DNA of 64,000 nt from Triangularia verruculosa (taxonomy: Eukaryota; Ascomycota; Sordariomycetes; Sordariales; Podosporaceae). The stretch spans positions 62,001 to 126,000 of the forward strand of contig MU863936.1 of the NCBI GenBank assembly GCA_033296885.1, read 5' to 3'. Position numbers and translations under genes: made by a program. Positions within the stretch are counted from its first letter, which is position 1; every line of letters begins with the position of its first letter. The notes beneath the pieces are model-generated. The model made no database searches. It was not told the DNA's origin and saw only the letters and a list, made by a program, of their open reading frames with translations. Shown here one piece after another: positions 46,406 through 58,509 of the stretch.

Positions 46406-47575
46406 CTAACGAGTAGCGCGCTTGGCGGGTTTCATGAAAATGTCGACCGGCTTGCGCTTGCGAACGATGGGAGCAGCAGGTGCGGACGCGGACGCCGGCG
46501 CGAGCGGAGGGGAGGCGCTGCCGGCGGAAGACTTGGGAGGGGAGTGGGCGAGCCTGGCCCGGTCGTTTGCGCCAGGCGCGGCAGAGAGAAGACCGCGAGG
46601 TCTGGCAATGGGACGCTTGGGAGAGACAACCTTGTCCACAACGGCCTCGAGGTCCTCGACAGACAAGCCTGCGCGCTTGGGAGGGCTGTCAGGCTCATCA
46701 TCGCCAAACAAGTCGTCGTTGTCGTTGCTAGGGAAATTGTCATCCTCGTCATCGCTGAAGGAGATGACATTGGCTGGCTTGGCAGCCCCCTTGCCCTTGA
46801 TTTGAAGCAGGCGCTTCTCTTGGTCCTTGCGCTCGCGCTCGCGGGCTTCGGCTACCTCTGAAGCCTTCCTGATCGGGGCATTGGCGATAGTGGCGGCGGC
46901 GTCGAATTGGCGTGCGACTTGGGCATCACGGAGCATGGCAGCCGGGGCTTGGGTGATCTGACTCCTGACAGGCATGCGGCTGGCGGGCGAAGAGAGCTTC
47001 AGACGATTGGTCTCGGCCGCAACTTGGCGCTTGGCTTTGGCGATGAAGGTCTTCTTAGGGCGAGATTGGGACGACCAGTGGCCTGGTTTGGGACCCTCGC
47101 GCTGGCGCTGTGAATAGTGAAGCGGAAGGCGACGGGCATCGGGAACGGAAATGATTTTGGCTTGACGAGAAGATCGTTGACCGGTGACATCTTCCATGCG
47201 CTTCATCAAGGCATTGGTCGCAGCTTCAATGTCCTGATTGTGCATGGCTTCGTACTTCTTGTAGACTTTGTACCACGATCTGGGGTCCTTGGGTTCCCAG
47301 CCATACTTGGCATCGAGAGTCTTGAAGTCGCGTCGGATGAGGTGCTTCCAATGAGCAGGTGAGATGTCATAAATGCGTTCATCGGTCTCCAGCTCGATGG
47401 TATGAAGCTGCTCAGCTGTCTTAACAGCCCGAAGGACTGGTTCCAAGAGATGGGCGGGCATGTCTCCGAGGCTTGAAATGCTCTTAATGTTGCGGATTGC
47501 GGTACTAAGGCACATGTCGATGAGAGAACGAGGACCATTCCTCTTGGAAGGGGCGGAAGATACTTGAAGCTCCAT
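46406..47575 (-). CDS. ELA1: Elongin-A-like protein (ELA1)
   Basis: Single exon, 389 aa. The N-terminal third carries the elongin A region: RSLIDMCLSTAIRNIKSISS, LGDMPAHLLEPVLRAVKTAE (F-box-like, binds elongin C), DISPAHWKHLIRRDF, WYKVYKKYEA. The rest is low complexity: basic stretches, an acidic patch (FSDDEDDNFPSNDNDDLFGD) and an Ala/Pro/Lys-rich end (VRKRKPVDIFMKPAKR) suggesting nuclear localisation. ELA1 with elongin C and Cul3 ubiquitinates stalled RNA polymerase II in yeast. It lies divergent from the THO7-like gene. Confidence 0.9.
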   Translation of the reverse strand: MELQVSSAPSKRNGPRSLIDMCLSTAIRNIKSISSLGDMPAHLLEPVLRAVKTAEQLHTIELETDERIYDISPAHWKHLIRRDFKTLDAKYGWEPKDPRSWYKVYKKYEAMHNQDIEAATNALMKRMEDVTGQRSSRQAKIISVPDARRLPLHYSQRQREGPKPGHWSSQSRPKKTFIAKAKRQVAAETNRLKLSSPASRMPVRSQITQAPAAMLRDAQVARQFDAAATIANAPIRKASEVAEARERERKDQEKRLLQIKGKGAAKPANVISFSDDEDDNFPSNDNDDLFGDDEPDSPPKRAGLSVEDLEAVVDKVVSPKRPIARPRGLLSAAPGANDRARLAHSPPKSSAGSASPPLAPASASAPAAPIVRKRKPVDIFMKPAKRATR

Positions 47576-48615
47576 GTTGACCGAGAGTGGGTCTCAACTT
47601 GACAATAGGATGTAAGTTGAACAATAGGATCAATAGGTCAATTGAGGGGTGAGCAGTCGGCGGCCTGAGGCTAATAAAAGTTGCTCCTTGAGCACGCCGA
47701 GGACTATCGAGAACCGGTTCAAGATGCACTTCCAACAGGACAGATGCAGCCTTCAAGTTTGTTGAAATCGGTTTGACCGGCAAAAAGAAAGTGAATTTTA
47801 GCCAGGAGTTATATGGTCGAAATGAGAACCTCTGAAGATTTTGTTCAGGAAATCAAGCATTGTACGATCAAGATTTTGCGTGTTCAAAAGGTTATTGATG
47901 TCGAAAGTTCGATGAGTTCCCCAAGGTTTAAGGATAGGAGGTTGCGACTCTCTTTAATACTGCCGTCACTTGCTGCTAGGATGCCCGGGCCACCTGAGCC
48001 TCGAGACCCACATCCCGGATCCACTAAGCCATTTATGGCTAGCGCAGATCTATTCATTGTCTACCGGCTGACAGAGCATTGTTGAGAGCAGCTTCAAGGC
48101 ATGAGACTCGCAGCAACCACCATGTAACAGAGAAAAACAGGCTGATGGTAAATCATCGAAGTATTTTGCGCGTACGTTAGGTTTATACGCCTACCATCGG
48201 AAACATCAGTGACCGCGGAACACTTATTCCTCCTCCCAATCTCAAAGGGCAAGTTGCGGCACTGTGGGCCTTCATTGGTCTTGGCGCCCACCTTCGGGTT
48301 CGCAAGGGTGCAGGGAAGCTGCAAAGTGAAAGTCGGATTGGCGCGCAAACTGCGATCTTCAAACCTGTCAACAAACATTCCAACCGCAATCCTTCCGTCC
48401 TCAGCAGCTGCCATCAGCTTGTCTCGACGTAATTAAGCGCTATCTTGATTCTTACAGTCCCGGGAATCGCCCCAATCGCGCGTAATCGACGAAACACTAC
48501 ATTTTCCGAGCCATCATTCTGTTCCGACTGCATTCTTGTGACGGCAGTCTCTTGGACTCGCGCGGAGTGACACGAAGGTTTCAATCAAATCCCAGAACCG
48601 AGACCACAAATCAAG
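47576..48615. promoter_or_regulatory. Divergent promoter region, ELA1 / THO7-like
   Basis: 1.04 kb, no supported gene. Short open frames near 48200-48430 on both strands lack coding character. Confidence 0.5.
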
Positions 48616-49767
48616 ATGGAGCGACCAGAAGGCTGGGGTCTCCTCAGTGAGAAGGAGGAAAATGAGCTTCACAAAGCTCGACTGCTCGCTGTGGAGGAAA
48701 AGGCCTACAAGCGCATCACCAAGCGCGTTAACACCCTCTACCGCTTCGCCGACCCCATCCTCATGAGAGAGCCAGAGAACCCTCCATCACAGAAAGATGA
48801 CGCCTCGAGCCCAGCCCCGACCCCCGCCGCTGTCCCCGATGTCACCACCCCGAGACTCGACTACGCCCGGATGTATCAAGACGTCACCCTCGACTTCGCC
48901 GCCTTCGACAGTAGCATGGAACGCCTCCAATTCCTTTTCACCGCCAACGAACAGGACAGGCAACACTATGCCCAGGAACGCGAGCGCATCAAGCGAGACA
49001 TCACCACCGTCCGCGCCAACATAATCCAGCTCAATCAAAAGCTGGAGCAAGCCAAGGAGACACAGGAACAGCGGAAGCAGTTCGACAAGTTGGCTGACGA
49101 AATCACCAAGAATCCTGCTTTGCGCACTCGGGAGGAGCAGAAAGCGGCTATAAGAAAGCTTCAAGATGAGATTGCCGAGCTCAAGGCCGAGAGTGCTACG
49201 TACAGCGACACGTGGGTGGAGAGGCGCGATCAATTTTCCAAGATCATGGATGAGAGTATGCGGCTCAGGCGGCTGATCAGAGACGAGAAGGAGGAGGTTG
49301 AGAGGAGGGAGGGTATGGACGAGTCGAACGAGGCCGAGACTGGACAGACTCCCAGACCAGGGACACCCAGCGGTGGTGCTACTCCTAGGGGAGAGAGCGG
49401 GCTCAAGCATTCCATTGAGGCGGGTGATGTTGTTGGTACTCCCAGAGCGTTGTCAACTACCGGGGGCAGGACACCAGCAAGGGAAAGCCCTGCGCCGTCA
49501 ACACAGGATAACGGTTCATTCCTGAAACCGAGAAATAGGCTGGGTGCGAGCTTCGGGAGTAGTGCGCCTAGCAGAGAGGGGACGGCAGAGCATAGGACGG
49601 AACAGGAAGAACAGGATGGGAGAGAGAGAGAGCAGAATGGTGACGTTGAAATGGAGGATGACCCGAGAGACGATGAGTCGGAGCCAGATAGTCCTCTGTC
49701 ACCGCCACCGGCGGACTTGCCTCAGATCTTGGTGGATGGCCAGGGGGATAGTATGGACACCACCTAG
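48616..49767 (+). CDS. THO complex subunit 7-like protein
   Basis: Single exon, 383 aa, from the ATG at 48616 (ATCAAGATGGAG). Residues 1-60 (WGLLSEKEENELHKARLLAV, RVNTLYRFADPIL) and the helical region (DVTLDFAAFDSSMERLQFLF, NIIQLNQKLEQAKETQEQRK, KFDKLADEI-type pattern) match the THOC7/Mft1 coiled-coil family. The C-terminal 150 residues are disordered, Ser/Pro/Glu-rich with TPRPGTP and TPRGES repeats. THO couples transcription elongation to mRNA export. Family assignment rests on the coiled-coil pattern and is good but not certain. Confidence 0.85.
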   Translation: MERPEGWGLLSEKEENELHKARLLAVEEKAYKRITKRVNTLYRFADPILMREPENPPSQKDDASSPAPTPAAVPDVTTPRLDYARMYQDVTLDFAAFDSSMERLQFLFTANEQDRQHYAQERERIKRDITTVRANIIQLNQKLEQAKETQEQRKQFDKLADEITKNPALRTREEQKAAIRKLQDEIAELKAESATYSDTWVERRDQFSKIMDESMRLRRLIRDEKEEVERREGMDESNEAETGQTPRPGTPSGGATPRGESGLKHSIEAGDVVGTPRALSTTGGRTPARESPAPSTQDNGSFLKPRNRLGASFGSSAPSREGTAEHRTEQEEQDGREREQNGDVEMEDDPRDDESEPDSPLSPPPADLPQILVDGQGDSMDTT

Positions 49768-50023
49768 GGCTTGAAAGGGGGCCGAGGTGGTCAATGAGAA
49801 CGCAGGTCAGAATGAAGATATCGTCTGTATCGTGCTGTATGCCTGTCTTACGAGGAAAACAATCCTATCTGTTCAGATCTGTTAAGATGAGTTACTTAGA
49901 TAGCGTTGATACCGACAGTGTTTTGTACATGGTAGAGCATGATTAATACGCATTCAAGACGCCACCGGTCAAGATAAGAGTAATCGGAACACATCTTGCT
50001 TGCTTTTTGCTTCATAAAAACCT

Positions 50024-50458
50024 CTACTGCTGCTGCTCAGCAACCTTCTTTCCACTCTCGACCGCCTCCCGCGCCTTCTTCAACTCCTCCTCCTTGCCCT
50101 CGGCCCCGTCGCTCTCAGTGATGGCGATTTGCTCCTCCAGACTCTGCACCGCCTCTGCGATCTTATCCCGGAGAGGGCCAAAGACGGCTTTAGTTTCCTC
50201 CAGAGCGGTTTGCTATCATTATCAGCTAGGGTTAGGGTTATTGTGAATAAAGCCGGGATTTGTAAAAAAGATAATTACCTCTTGCTTCAGCATGTATGGG
50301 GCATTGCTGTCGAGGTCGGGCTTGCCGGCGTCGATCTCGGTCTGGAGCTTGGAGATGCGGGACTCTTGGTGGGCGAGCTCCTTGTGGTAGTAGGACTCTT
50401 CTTTGACGAGGCGGAGGACCGAGTTGGTTGCTCTCTCGAGGGGGGTGGGAGGTGCCAT
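50024..50458 (-). CDS. TBCA: Tubulin-binding cofactor A
   Basis: Exons 50279-50458 and 50024-50212, phase 0; 122 aa. The protein is a three-helix coiled coil: LERATNSVLRLVKEESYYHK, HQESRISKLQTEIDAG, PYMLKQEQTALEETKAVFGP, then KAREAVESGKKVAEQQQ. Length and the YMLKQEQ block match TBCA/Rbl2, which captures beta-tubulin released from prefoldin/CCT on the way to alpha/beta dimers. The 66-nt intron contains AACCCTAACCCTAG, which supplies the branch point and resembles fungal telomere repeats. Confidence 0.95.
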
Positions 50459-51944
50459 TTTGGATTGTTTATTCTGCGGGGACCTGTTTTTGAGTAGATG
50501 AGGTGGTGGGTTTGTTTTGAGAGTAGAAACGGGGTCTTTTATATGGGTTTGTGTTTTGTTTCTGCCTGGTGATGAGTGTGAGTGAAGCCTAAGCCTGACG
50601 CTGTTGTTGACTTGGCTGTTTGGTTGTGAGTGGTGGGGTTGGCGGGGTAAATATTTGTTTGCAGCAGACGAGGCAAGCAGCCCGATGAGAAAGGTGCGGT
50701 CAGCGAGGAGAGCTTCGGATGGCAGTTCACGATTCCTTTTTTGGTGCTTCATGAAATACAGAACCATTGGAAGTTCGTTTTATGAAGTTATGGTATCAAT
50801 TTCACTCTGCATAGGCTTGGAATCTCATGCTCAAGGGCAACAGCGCGTCTTCGAAGACATGTACGTAAGGTCCGAAGAAATGGCTACCACAGGCTTGAAA
50901 TAGAGAGCAGACTGCCGCAGATGGAGAGATGAAGGTGAAGCATCAGTTATAACAGGTTGCCATTCCCAGTGTATACGATCTTGGAATGGACAAGACGCCG
51001 AAGTGTCAGGAAGCTTTCGAAGCCAAGACCTTGAAGTTTGAGCTTGAGATATGCTGGTTAGCTGCATATCGTAGATCTCATTTGTTTAACCGAGTTTCGG
51101 CCCCCAATGCGTTTCGAAATGTTTCCAGGTCCCAACTCCAAGATTGAAACGCGCCAGGGTGGTTCTCCAGAAGATTCGGCCGCCCATTTCCTCGATACTT
51201 AGGTCAGATCGCTGACTCGATGAGCTGGCCAACTCTCTGGTCGACAGTCCCAAGCTCAGTGATGCTTGAGCGCACAGTTCGGAGCCAACACTGAAGAACT
51301 GCCTGCCCTAAAAGCTTCTTCGCAAATTCCATCTTCCTTTCCCATCCCACGTTTCTCGTCACATGGTGTTTGATTGGTGTTCCCCCCACAGAAGGGCTGC
51401 AGCTGCAACGCTTGATCGAAGTGACATGCGCGGGGCGAAGAAGTGCCAAGCCGCCTGAGATGGAGCTCGGATGGACTTAACCGAGTTGGGGAAGCTGGTT
51501 GGACACGGCTCTGACCCCTGGCCCCGGTGGCCACTCAGCGTAAACTCCACCAACGAACACTGCAGAGGGGCGACATCACTTTCTTTGGAACTGGACACGT
51601 CGTGCACATGTATTTTGAACTTCCCAAATAAGGCTGATCTTTTTGTCTGCTCCAGTCCATATTTCACCTTCAATCTACTCACTCTGGCCCGTTTTTATTA
51701 AGAGGCTGTAGCTAGATTTTCTTTTTGCGTATGGTAGTTTCCGACACCTCTCGCTCTTCCCTGAACTGGCAGGACACTCGGCAGGGTTTTCGAGTTTGAG
51801 GCTCTGCTCTCATTTCAGTAACCTTATCCTTTCTCTTTTTACATTCCAGCCTCTCGGGTTTAGAGACCTCTTTTTCTTTTTGAAACGAGCGACACTTTTC
51901 AACACCATTGCACCAGCCGGGTAACGGCAGCAGTGCAATCAATC
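50459..51944. promoter_or_regulatory. Divergent region TBCA / SERCA pump
   Basis: 1.5 kb without coding signal; pyrimidine-rich leader before 51945. Nothing else seen. Confidence 0.5.
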
Positions 51945-54900
51945 ATGGATAACGCTTTCGCGCTATCGTCCCAAGAGGTGCTCAGTACCCTGGGCGTAAA
52001 CCCAGCAACTGGCTTGACTGATGCGCAGGTCAAGAGCTCACAGGCGAAGCATGGTAAAAATGGTATGCGATTGATCCTAGCTCTACTCTTCGCTGTCGAT
52101 CCCTTGGCTAACTGGTCTGTTCTCTGCAGCTATCGCCGAAGAGCCACCTACTCCATTGTGGGAGCTCATCCTTGAACAATTCAAGGACCAACTCGTCCTG
52201 ATTCTTCTCGGTTCCGCTGCCGTCTCCTTCGTTTTGGCGCTATTTGAGCAGGAAGGAGGATGGAGCGCATTTGTTGATCCAGCCGTCATTCTCACCATCC
52301 TGATCCTTAACGCCGTCGTCGGAGTCTCACAAGAAAGCAGCGCCGAAAGCGCCATCGCTGCGCTTCAGGAATACTCGGCCAACGAGGCCAATGTTGTGCG
52401 GAATGGACAGCTCCACAGGATCAAGGCTGAGGAGCTGGTTCCTGGCGATATCGTGGATGTTTCTGTTGGTGCCCGTATTCCTGCTGACTGTCGCTTGATC
52501 TCGATTCACAGCAACAGCTTCGCCGTCGACCAGGCCATTCTCACCGGAGAAAGCGAAAGCGTGGGCAAAGACAACGAGGTCATCGTCAGGGATGAGAAGG
52601 CTGTGAAGCAGGACCAGGTCAACATGCTTTTCTCGGGCACCACCGTTGTCACCGGCCACGCCAAGGCAGTGGTTGTTCTCACCGGTTCTAACACGGCTAT
52701 TGGCGATATTCACGAGAGCATCACTGCGCAAATCTCCGAGCCCACACCCCTGAAGCAGAAGTTGAACGACTTCGGCGACCAGCTCGCCAAGGTCATTACA
52801 GTTATCTGCGTTCTTGTCTGGCTTATCAACATTCCTCACTTCAGCGATCCCACCCATGGAAGTTTGGCCAAGGGTGCCATCTACTACCTCAAGATCGCTG
52901 TCTCACTGGGTGTTGCCGCTATTCCGGAAGGTCTTGCTGTTGTTATCACCACTTGCCTCGCTCTCGGGACTCGCAAGATGGCGGCTAAAAACGCCGTCGT
53001 CAGAAGCTTGCCATCCGTCGAAACGCTTGGAAGCTGCAGCGTGATTTGCTCGGACAAAACCGGTACTCTTACCACAAACCAGATGAGCGTCAGCAAAATC
53101 GTCCATCTGAACAGCAACGGAACCGATTTGGAGGAACTGGACGTCGAGGGATCTACTTTCGAACCCAAGGGTGACATTAAGTCTAACGGCAAGGTTGTCA
53201 CTGATCTTGTTCAGGAGTCCGCGACAATCCTACAGATGGCCCAGGTCGCCGCTCTTTGCAACGAGGCTCGCCTCGACTATCACCCACATACTGAAACCTT
53301 CTCCAATGTCGGCGAGCCTACCGAGGGCGCCCTTCGTGTTATGGTTGAGAAGATCGGACCCTGCGCTCCCGCTGATTGCCACCCCAAGGATCGTGTCCAC
53401 TATGCCAGCTCCTGGTATGAGAAGCAGTTCAACCGTCTCGTCACCTACGAGTTCTCTCGCGATCGCAAGAGCATGTCAGTCCTGGTACAAAATGAAAACG
53501 CTCAGAAACTTTTTGTCAAGGGCGCCCCCGAGTCGATCATTGAACGCTGCACACATACTCTTGTTGGACGTGACGGGAAGAAGGTTCCCTTGGACCGCAA
53601 TCTGGTTGACCTTCTCCTCAAGGAGGTCGTTAACTATGGTAACAAGGGTCTCCGCGTTATCGCTTTGGCTAGCCGTGACGATGTTCAGGGCGAACCTCTG
53701 CTGCACAAGGCCAAGTCTACGTCGGAATACGCTCAATTGGAACAGAATCTTACTCTCCTTGGTCTTGTTGGCATGTTGGATCCCCCTCGCCCCGAGGTCG
53801 CTGGCTCGATTCAGAAGTGCAAGGATGCCGGTATTCGTGTAATCGTCGTTACCGGTGACAACCGTAACACTGCTGAGACCATCTGCCGGCAAATCGGTGT
53901 TTTTGGACCTGATGAGGATCTCACTGGCAAGAGCTATACTGGTCGTGAATTCGATAACCTGACCCACAGCGAACAACTCGAGGTGGCCAAGAACGCGTCT
54001 CTCTTCTCCCGCGTCGAACCTACCCACAAGTCTAAGCTTGTCGACCTTCTCCAGTCTCTTGGCGAGGTCGTTGCCATGACCGGTGACGGCGTCAATGATG
54101 CTCCCGCTCTCAAGAAGGCTGATATTGGTGTTGCTATGGGTTCTGGCACTGACGTTTCCAAGCTCGCGGCTGACATGGTTTTGGCCGATGACAACTTCGC
54201 CACCATTGGCGTTGCCATCGAGGAAGGGCGTGCCATCTACAACAACACTCAGCAGTTCATCCGCTATCTCATCTCATCCAACATTGGCGAGGTCGTCTCT
54301 ATCTTTTTGACCGCCGCCCTGGGCATGCCCGAGGCTCTTATTCCCGTTCAGCTCCTCTGGGTCAACCTCGTCACCGACGGTCTCCCTGCCACCGCCTTGT
54401 CTTTCAACCCCCCCGACCACGACATCATGAGACGCCGGCCCAGAAAGCGCGACGAGGCTCTCATCGGCGGCTGGTTGTTCATTCGCTACCTGATCATCGG
54501 CATCTACGTCGGCCTCGCCACCGTTGCCGGTTACGCCTGGTGGTTCATGTTCTACTCGGAGGGTCCCCAGATCAGCTTCTATCAGCTCTCTCACTTCCAC
54601 CATTGCCAGACCGAGTTCCCCGAGATTGGTTGCGCCATGTTCACCGATGTCCGGGCCAAGGCGGGCTCTACTGTCTCGCTCTCGATTCTTGTCGTGATTG
54701 AGATGTTCAACGCCATGAACGCGCTGTCCTCGAGCGAGTCTCTGCTTACGCTTCCCGTGTGGAAGAACATGATGCTTGTGTATGCCATTGCGCTGTCGAT
54801 GGCGCTGCACTTTGCTCTGCTTTACACACCCTTCCTGCAGACGCTCTTCTCCATCTTGCCTTTGAACGCTGCTGAGTGGAAGGCTGTGGTGGCTATTAGC

Positions 54901-55073
54901 GCGCCAGTTGTGTAAGTTGACTCACTTGTTCGTTGGTTATGATGGCAACATGTGCTGACTTTTGATTTTGTAGCCTCATCGATGAAGTCTTGAAGCTCGT
55001 GGAGCGCAAGTTTTTCATGCAGACTCCGGTTTCTAGTTCGGTGTCATATTCTAAAGACAAGAAGGATCTTTAG
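51945..55073 (+). CDS. nca-1: SERCA-type calcium-transporting ATPase
   Basis: Exons 51945-52062, 52130-54911 and 54974-55073; phases agree; 999 aa, normal for SERCA. Motifs in order: cation-transporter N domain (MDNAFALSSQEVLSTLGVNP), actuator TGES (AILTGESESVGK), M4 calcium site VAAIPEGLAVVIT, phosphorylation loop CSDKTGTLTTNQM, nucleotide-binding FVKGAPESII, hinge TGDGVNDAPALKKADIG, and M6 NLVTDGLPATALSFNPPD. It pumps cytosolic Ca2+ into the ER. The C-terminal exon is short and ends KDKKDL, which might help retention but is not a classic KKxx. It lies near other ER-function genes. Confidence 0.97.
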
Positions 55074-55411
55074 ATGGAGCTATGGGAGAAAGAGAAAATA
55101 GAGAGAAATATAACAAGACAAAAATGATATTTGGGCGGTAGATCGTCCCTTAAAGAAATATATAGACACTGTATATGAAACGTAATCATATAACAATGCC
55201 TTTGTGCAGACATGATTGACAATCGTAAACCCTTTTGCCAGAGCTTTGAATATTGACCATAGACATCTTGGATGGAAATTATTCTTGAAATGCCATTTAC
55301 TGTTACAACGCCTAGTATGCCCTAACTCCCGCCTGCCACAGCAGAGACACGCGGTTTGCTCCCTTTGCCCAATTCATTTCGTGACCTACACCATTTCTTC
55401 ATGCACCCTCT
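55074..55411. other. Convergent spacer SERCA / PUP3
   Basis: 338 bases of 3' flank. Nothing seen. Confidence 0.55.
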
Positions 55412-56255
55412 CTAATCCTGCCGTCCCTTCAACAGCCTCTTGGTGACCTTGTCCTTCTCGATGATATACACATGAGCACCCCAACCGGAAAGAGCGTCTC
55501 TGTCGACAGCGTTGAGAAGAGACTGGGAGATAGTTTCGAAAAGCTCATCAGGTCCCTATTTTATTTCCCCTAAAGTCAGCAAATCATACCCTTTCCCTCT
55601 CCAACTTGCCATATCTCCTTCTGAAACCAACTCACAAGATCAGGCTCCCACAAGCTCTCGCACATGCCAAACAGCTGCTCCGTCGCGGTCCCGCTCACGA
55701 TGAAGTCCTTTGCAAAGTCGATGCACCCGATGCTGTCGAAGCCGCAGATGAAGGGCTGGCCGGTTTTGGGGTCGAGCCCCGCGACGACGGGGGAGACGAA
55801 CCAGGGGCCGAAGCGGCGCTCGTAGAGGGACGACGAGACGAGGTTGGCGAAGGTGCGAGGGGCGATCTGGCGCTCCTCGCGGAGGCGGTACATGTTGACC
55901 TTGTAGCGGAAGAGGTCCGAGACGGTGGCCACGTCGGTTGCGAGGCCGGTGAGGCCGAGGAAGACGTTGTCGCCGTACTGGAAGACTTTGGGGAAGTTGT
56001 TGGAGACGGTGAGGGCTTGGAGGCCGAGGCGGAGATCGCAGGCGATGGCGACGCAGTTTTTGCCCACCATTGCTACGCAGGCGCCGCCGTCTGAGAAGGG
56101 GGGGGGGTTAGTTGTTGGTGGGTTGGAGGGGGTTTAGGACGGGGGAAGGCGGGGGGGCCGTACTTATTGAGAAGGGGGAAGACTGGGAAGACGAGAGGTT
56201 AGTTATGGTTTGGTGATTTGGTTGGATGGGGGAGGGGAATATGAGGGCGTACCAT
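55412..56255 (-). CDS. PUP3: Proteasome subunit beta type-3
   Basis: Exons 56253-56255, 56164-56182, 55636-56090 and 55412-55555; 206 aa. The first coding exon is the ATG alone, the second is 19 nt; joined, the start reads MSSPFSINGGACVAMVGKNC, the fungal PUP3 N-terminus. The body matches beta-3: FQYGDNVFLGLTGLATDVAT, FGPWFVSPVVAGLDPKTGQP, CESLWEPDL, then ETISQSLLNAVDRDALSGWG and IIEKDKVTKR. Beta-3 is a non-catalytic subunit of the 20S core; as expected there is no propeptide with Thr1. Introns 1 and 2 are G-rich on the plus strand (C-runs in the transcript). Confidence 0.95.
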
Positions 56256-56929
56256 GTTGGCTGTTGTGGTGGGGGGGTTGCTGGGAGGTGGGTGTAGATG
56301 GTGGTGATGGCTTCGGTGCAACGAGAGCTCTCCGTTGGGAGATTCAAGTGCGTTTGTGGAATGAAATCGTTATCGGGTAAAATCGGTTTAAATCCCGGTA
56401 TGGATTGTTCAATGTATCGGGTGTTGTGGTGTTGTCGAGCTGTCGTCGTTCAAGCTCTCGTGCAATCAATCAGCCTTGGAGATCAGGTTGGAAGCTCCAA
56501 GCTGACCAGGAGGCTGCGCTGGAGTTGACGTGCAAGGCAACACGCAGCTGGCGCGGCGAGTCGGGGGGGGGTGCCCGGTCTCTGGCCAAGGTGAAGCAGA
56601 AAGGCGGTGATGAGCGGCGGTAAACGGCCTGAAGCCTGGGGAAGCGACAAGCTCCCCTCCAGCTGTGCCCCGTGCGCCTGTAATTGCCCCTCTGGAAAGC
56701 GTCCAGTTCAGTGGGTGATGGAAGCTCCAGGAACTAGGTTGATTATACCCCACTTGATTATTACAATGGTGTCGACGCAAGCTACGTGTTATAGCACTGC
56801 CTGGTGATTCAAGGCAAAACAAACGAGATCGACTCTAAATACTTGAACTTCCTGTCGTGTAATATCTTGCCTTTGTAACCGTTTAACTATCCGTCTGAAA
56901 CCCTATCGATACCCCGCTACGTATTCGCA
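56256..56929. promoter_or_regulatory. Divergent promoter PUP3 / TUG-UBX gene
   Basis: 674 bases. GGAAGCTCCA occurs at about 56488 and 56718, also seen before palC. No proteasome-type control element was recognised. Confidence 0.4.
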
Positions 56930-58509
56930 ATGTCCGCCCACGTCGAGGTTGTCTCGACAGACCTACGCCGGGCTAAGGTCAAGGTCACTCCGGGGACATA
57001 TCTGGTCGATGTTCTCAATGAAGCCTGCAAGAAGCTGAACATCAACGCTGACAAATATGAGCTCAAGTAAGTTTGATGCTTGTGTTCTTTTCTGTCAACA
57101 CATAACCAACTTACATGTATCATAGGTACAAACAAAAGACTGTCGATCTCACAGGGCCCTTCCGCACATCCCGACTGGGACCAGGTGCGAAACTCGAGCT
57201 TGTCCAAAAGTCAAAGAGTGCATCAGTCGTGTCAATAGCTCTCGATGTCGGTGGTAAACGGTACACAAAGAAGCTTCCTAATGATATGACATTATGGCAG
57301 ACCCTCCGTCAGTTTGAGAGCTCGGAGAATGACCTCAACCTTACCGGTAGAGGCGCAGCAAAGGACCAGAACGGTGGTCAGCTTTATCATGAGGCCCCCT
57401 TCGTCAACATCATGGGGAGGGAATATTCGGCCTTGGAGGACCTCAACAAGACCTTGTCACAGTGCGGCATCAACTCTGGTAGCATGGTGCTCCGCCTGAC
57501 CTTCAAGATCACGGAAAAGACCTTGTTCGAGGCCATGTCAGATATTGGGCAGTTCTTGAAGGATGTTGAGCCAGATCAACCAAAACCAGAGGAGGCAGCG
57601 CCAGCGCCGGCTACAGAGGAATCCAAGACAGAGAGCGGTACTGCTGAGGTCGTGGAAGAGCCCAAGGTGGAGAGCAATACAGAATCAGCCGTCCCAGAGC
57701 CAGCAGAGGCAACGGGCCCAGTAGTCACAACGGAGGAAGAGACGAAACCTCCCGGCGACCCTATGGATGTTGACGAAACTCAGCCTCAGCCAACATCACA
57801 ATCACCACCTGCCGAAACCATCGACCGCCTCATTCCCACCTCCGTCTTTGTAGCACCCACCTCCACTACCCCCGCCGCGGTCAACATCCAAGAGGACGAC
57901 TCAGTATACGAGCCAACCATTGCCCACGCTCAGCTCCGTCAGAAACAGCTCCTCCAAAAAGCACAAAACACCCGCCTCAAGTCTGACGCTGAGCTCGCTG
58001 CCATCAAGGCGGAAGAGGAGGCCAAACTCGCCAGGGTCACGAAGGTCGAGATCAAAGTCCGGTTTCCAGACCAGACGTCCGCCACATGGACTGCCACCCC
58101 TGAGGAGACTGGAGCCTGGCTGTACCAAGCCATCCGGGCGACGATGGCGCACCCGGATCAGCCTTTCAAGCTGGTGATTCCCGGGCCGAGGACGCATGTG
58201 GAGGATAGTGGCAAAAAGCTAATCGGGTGGTATAAGCTGAAGGGACCGCAGTTGTTTAATCTGATTTGGGAGGACGGTGCTTCTGCTGATGCGAGGAAGG
58301 GCGGGTTCTTGAAGGAGAGTATAGCGAGTAAGGCAAGGGAGATTGTTATTCCTGAGGTGCCGCAGGATGGGGGTGTTGGGGAGGGCAGTAGTAGTGCGGC
58401 TGGCCCGTCGTCGTCGTCTCAGCCTGCGTCTGACAGACCTAAGAGGGATATTGACCCCGAGGCGTTGAAGAAGAAAATGGGCAAGTTCTTTAAGTTTGGA
58501 AAAAAGTAA
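56930..58509 (+). CDS. UBX4: TUG/ASPSCR1-like UBX-domain protein
   Basis: Exons 56930-57066 and 57126-58509, 59-nt intron, phase agrees; 506 aa. The N-terminal ubiquitin-like TUG domain is MSAHVEVVSTDLRRAKVKVT ... ADKYELKYKQKTVDLTGPFR. A second ubiquitin-like region follows (VSIALDVGGKRYTKKLPNDM, GSMVLRLTFKITEK). The middle is acidic and Pro-rich. Near 350-440 is the UBX-like domain (IKVRFPDQTSATWTATPEET, LVIPGPRTHVEDSGKKLIG). Yeast Ubx4 and mammalian ASPSCR1 bind the p97/Cdc48 ATPase and regulate its hexamer and its ER and Golgi roles. The C-terminus is basic (KKKMGKFFKFGKK). Confidence 0.9.
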
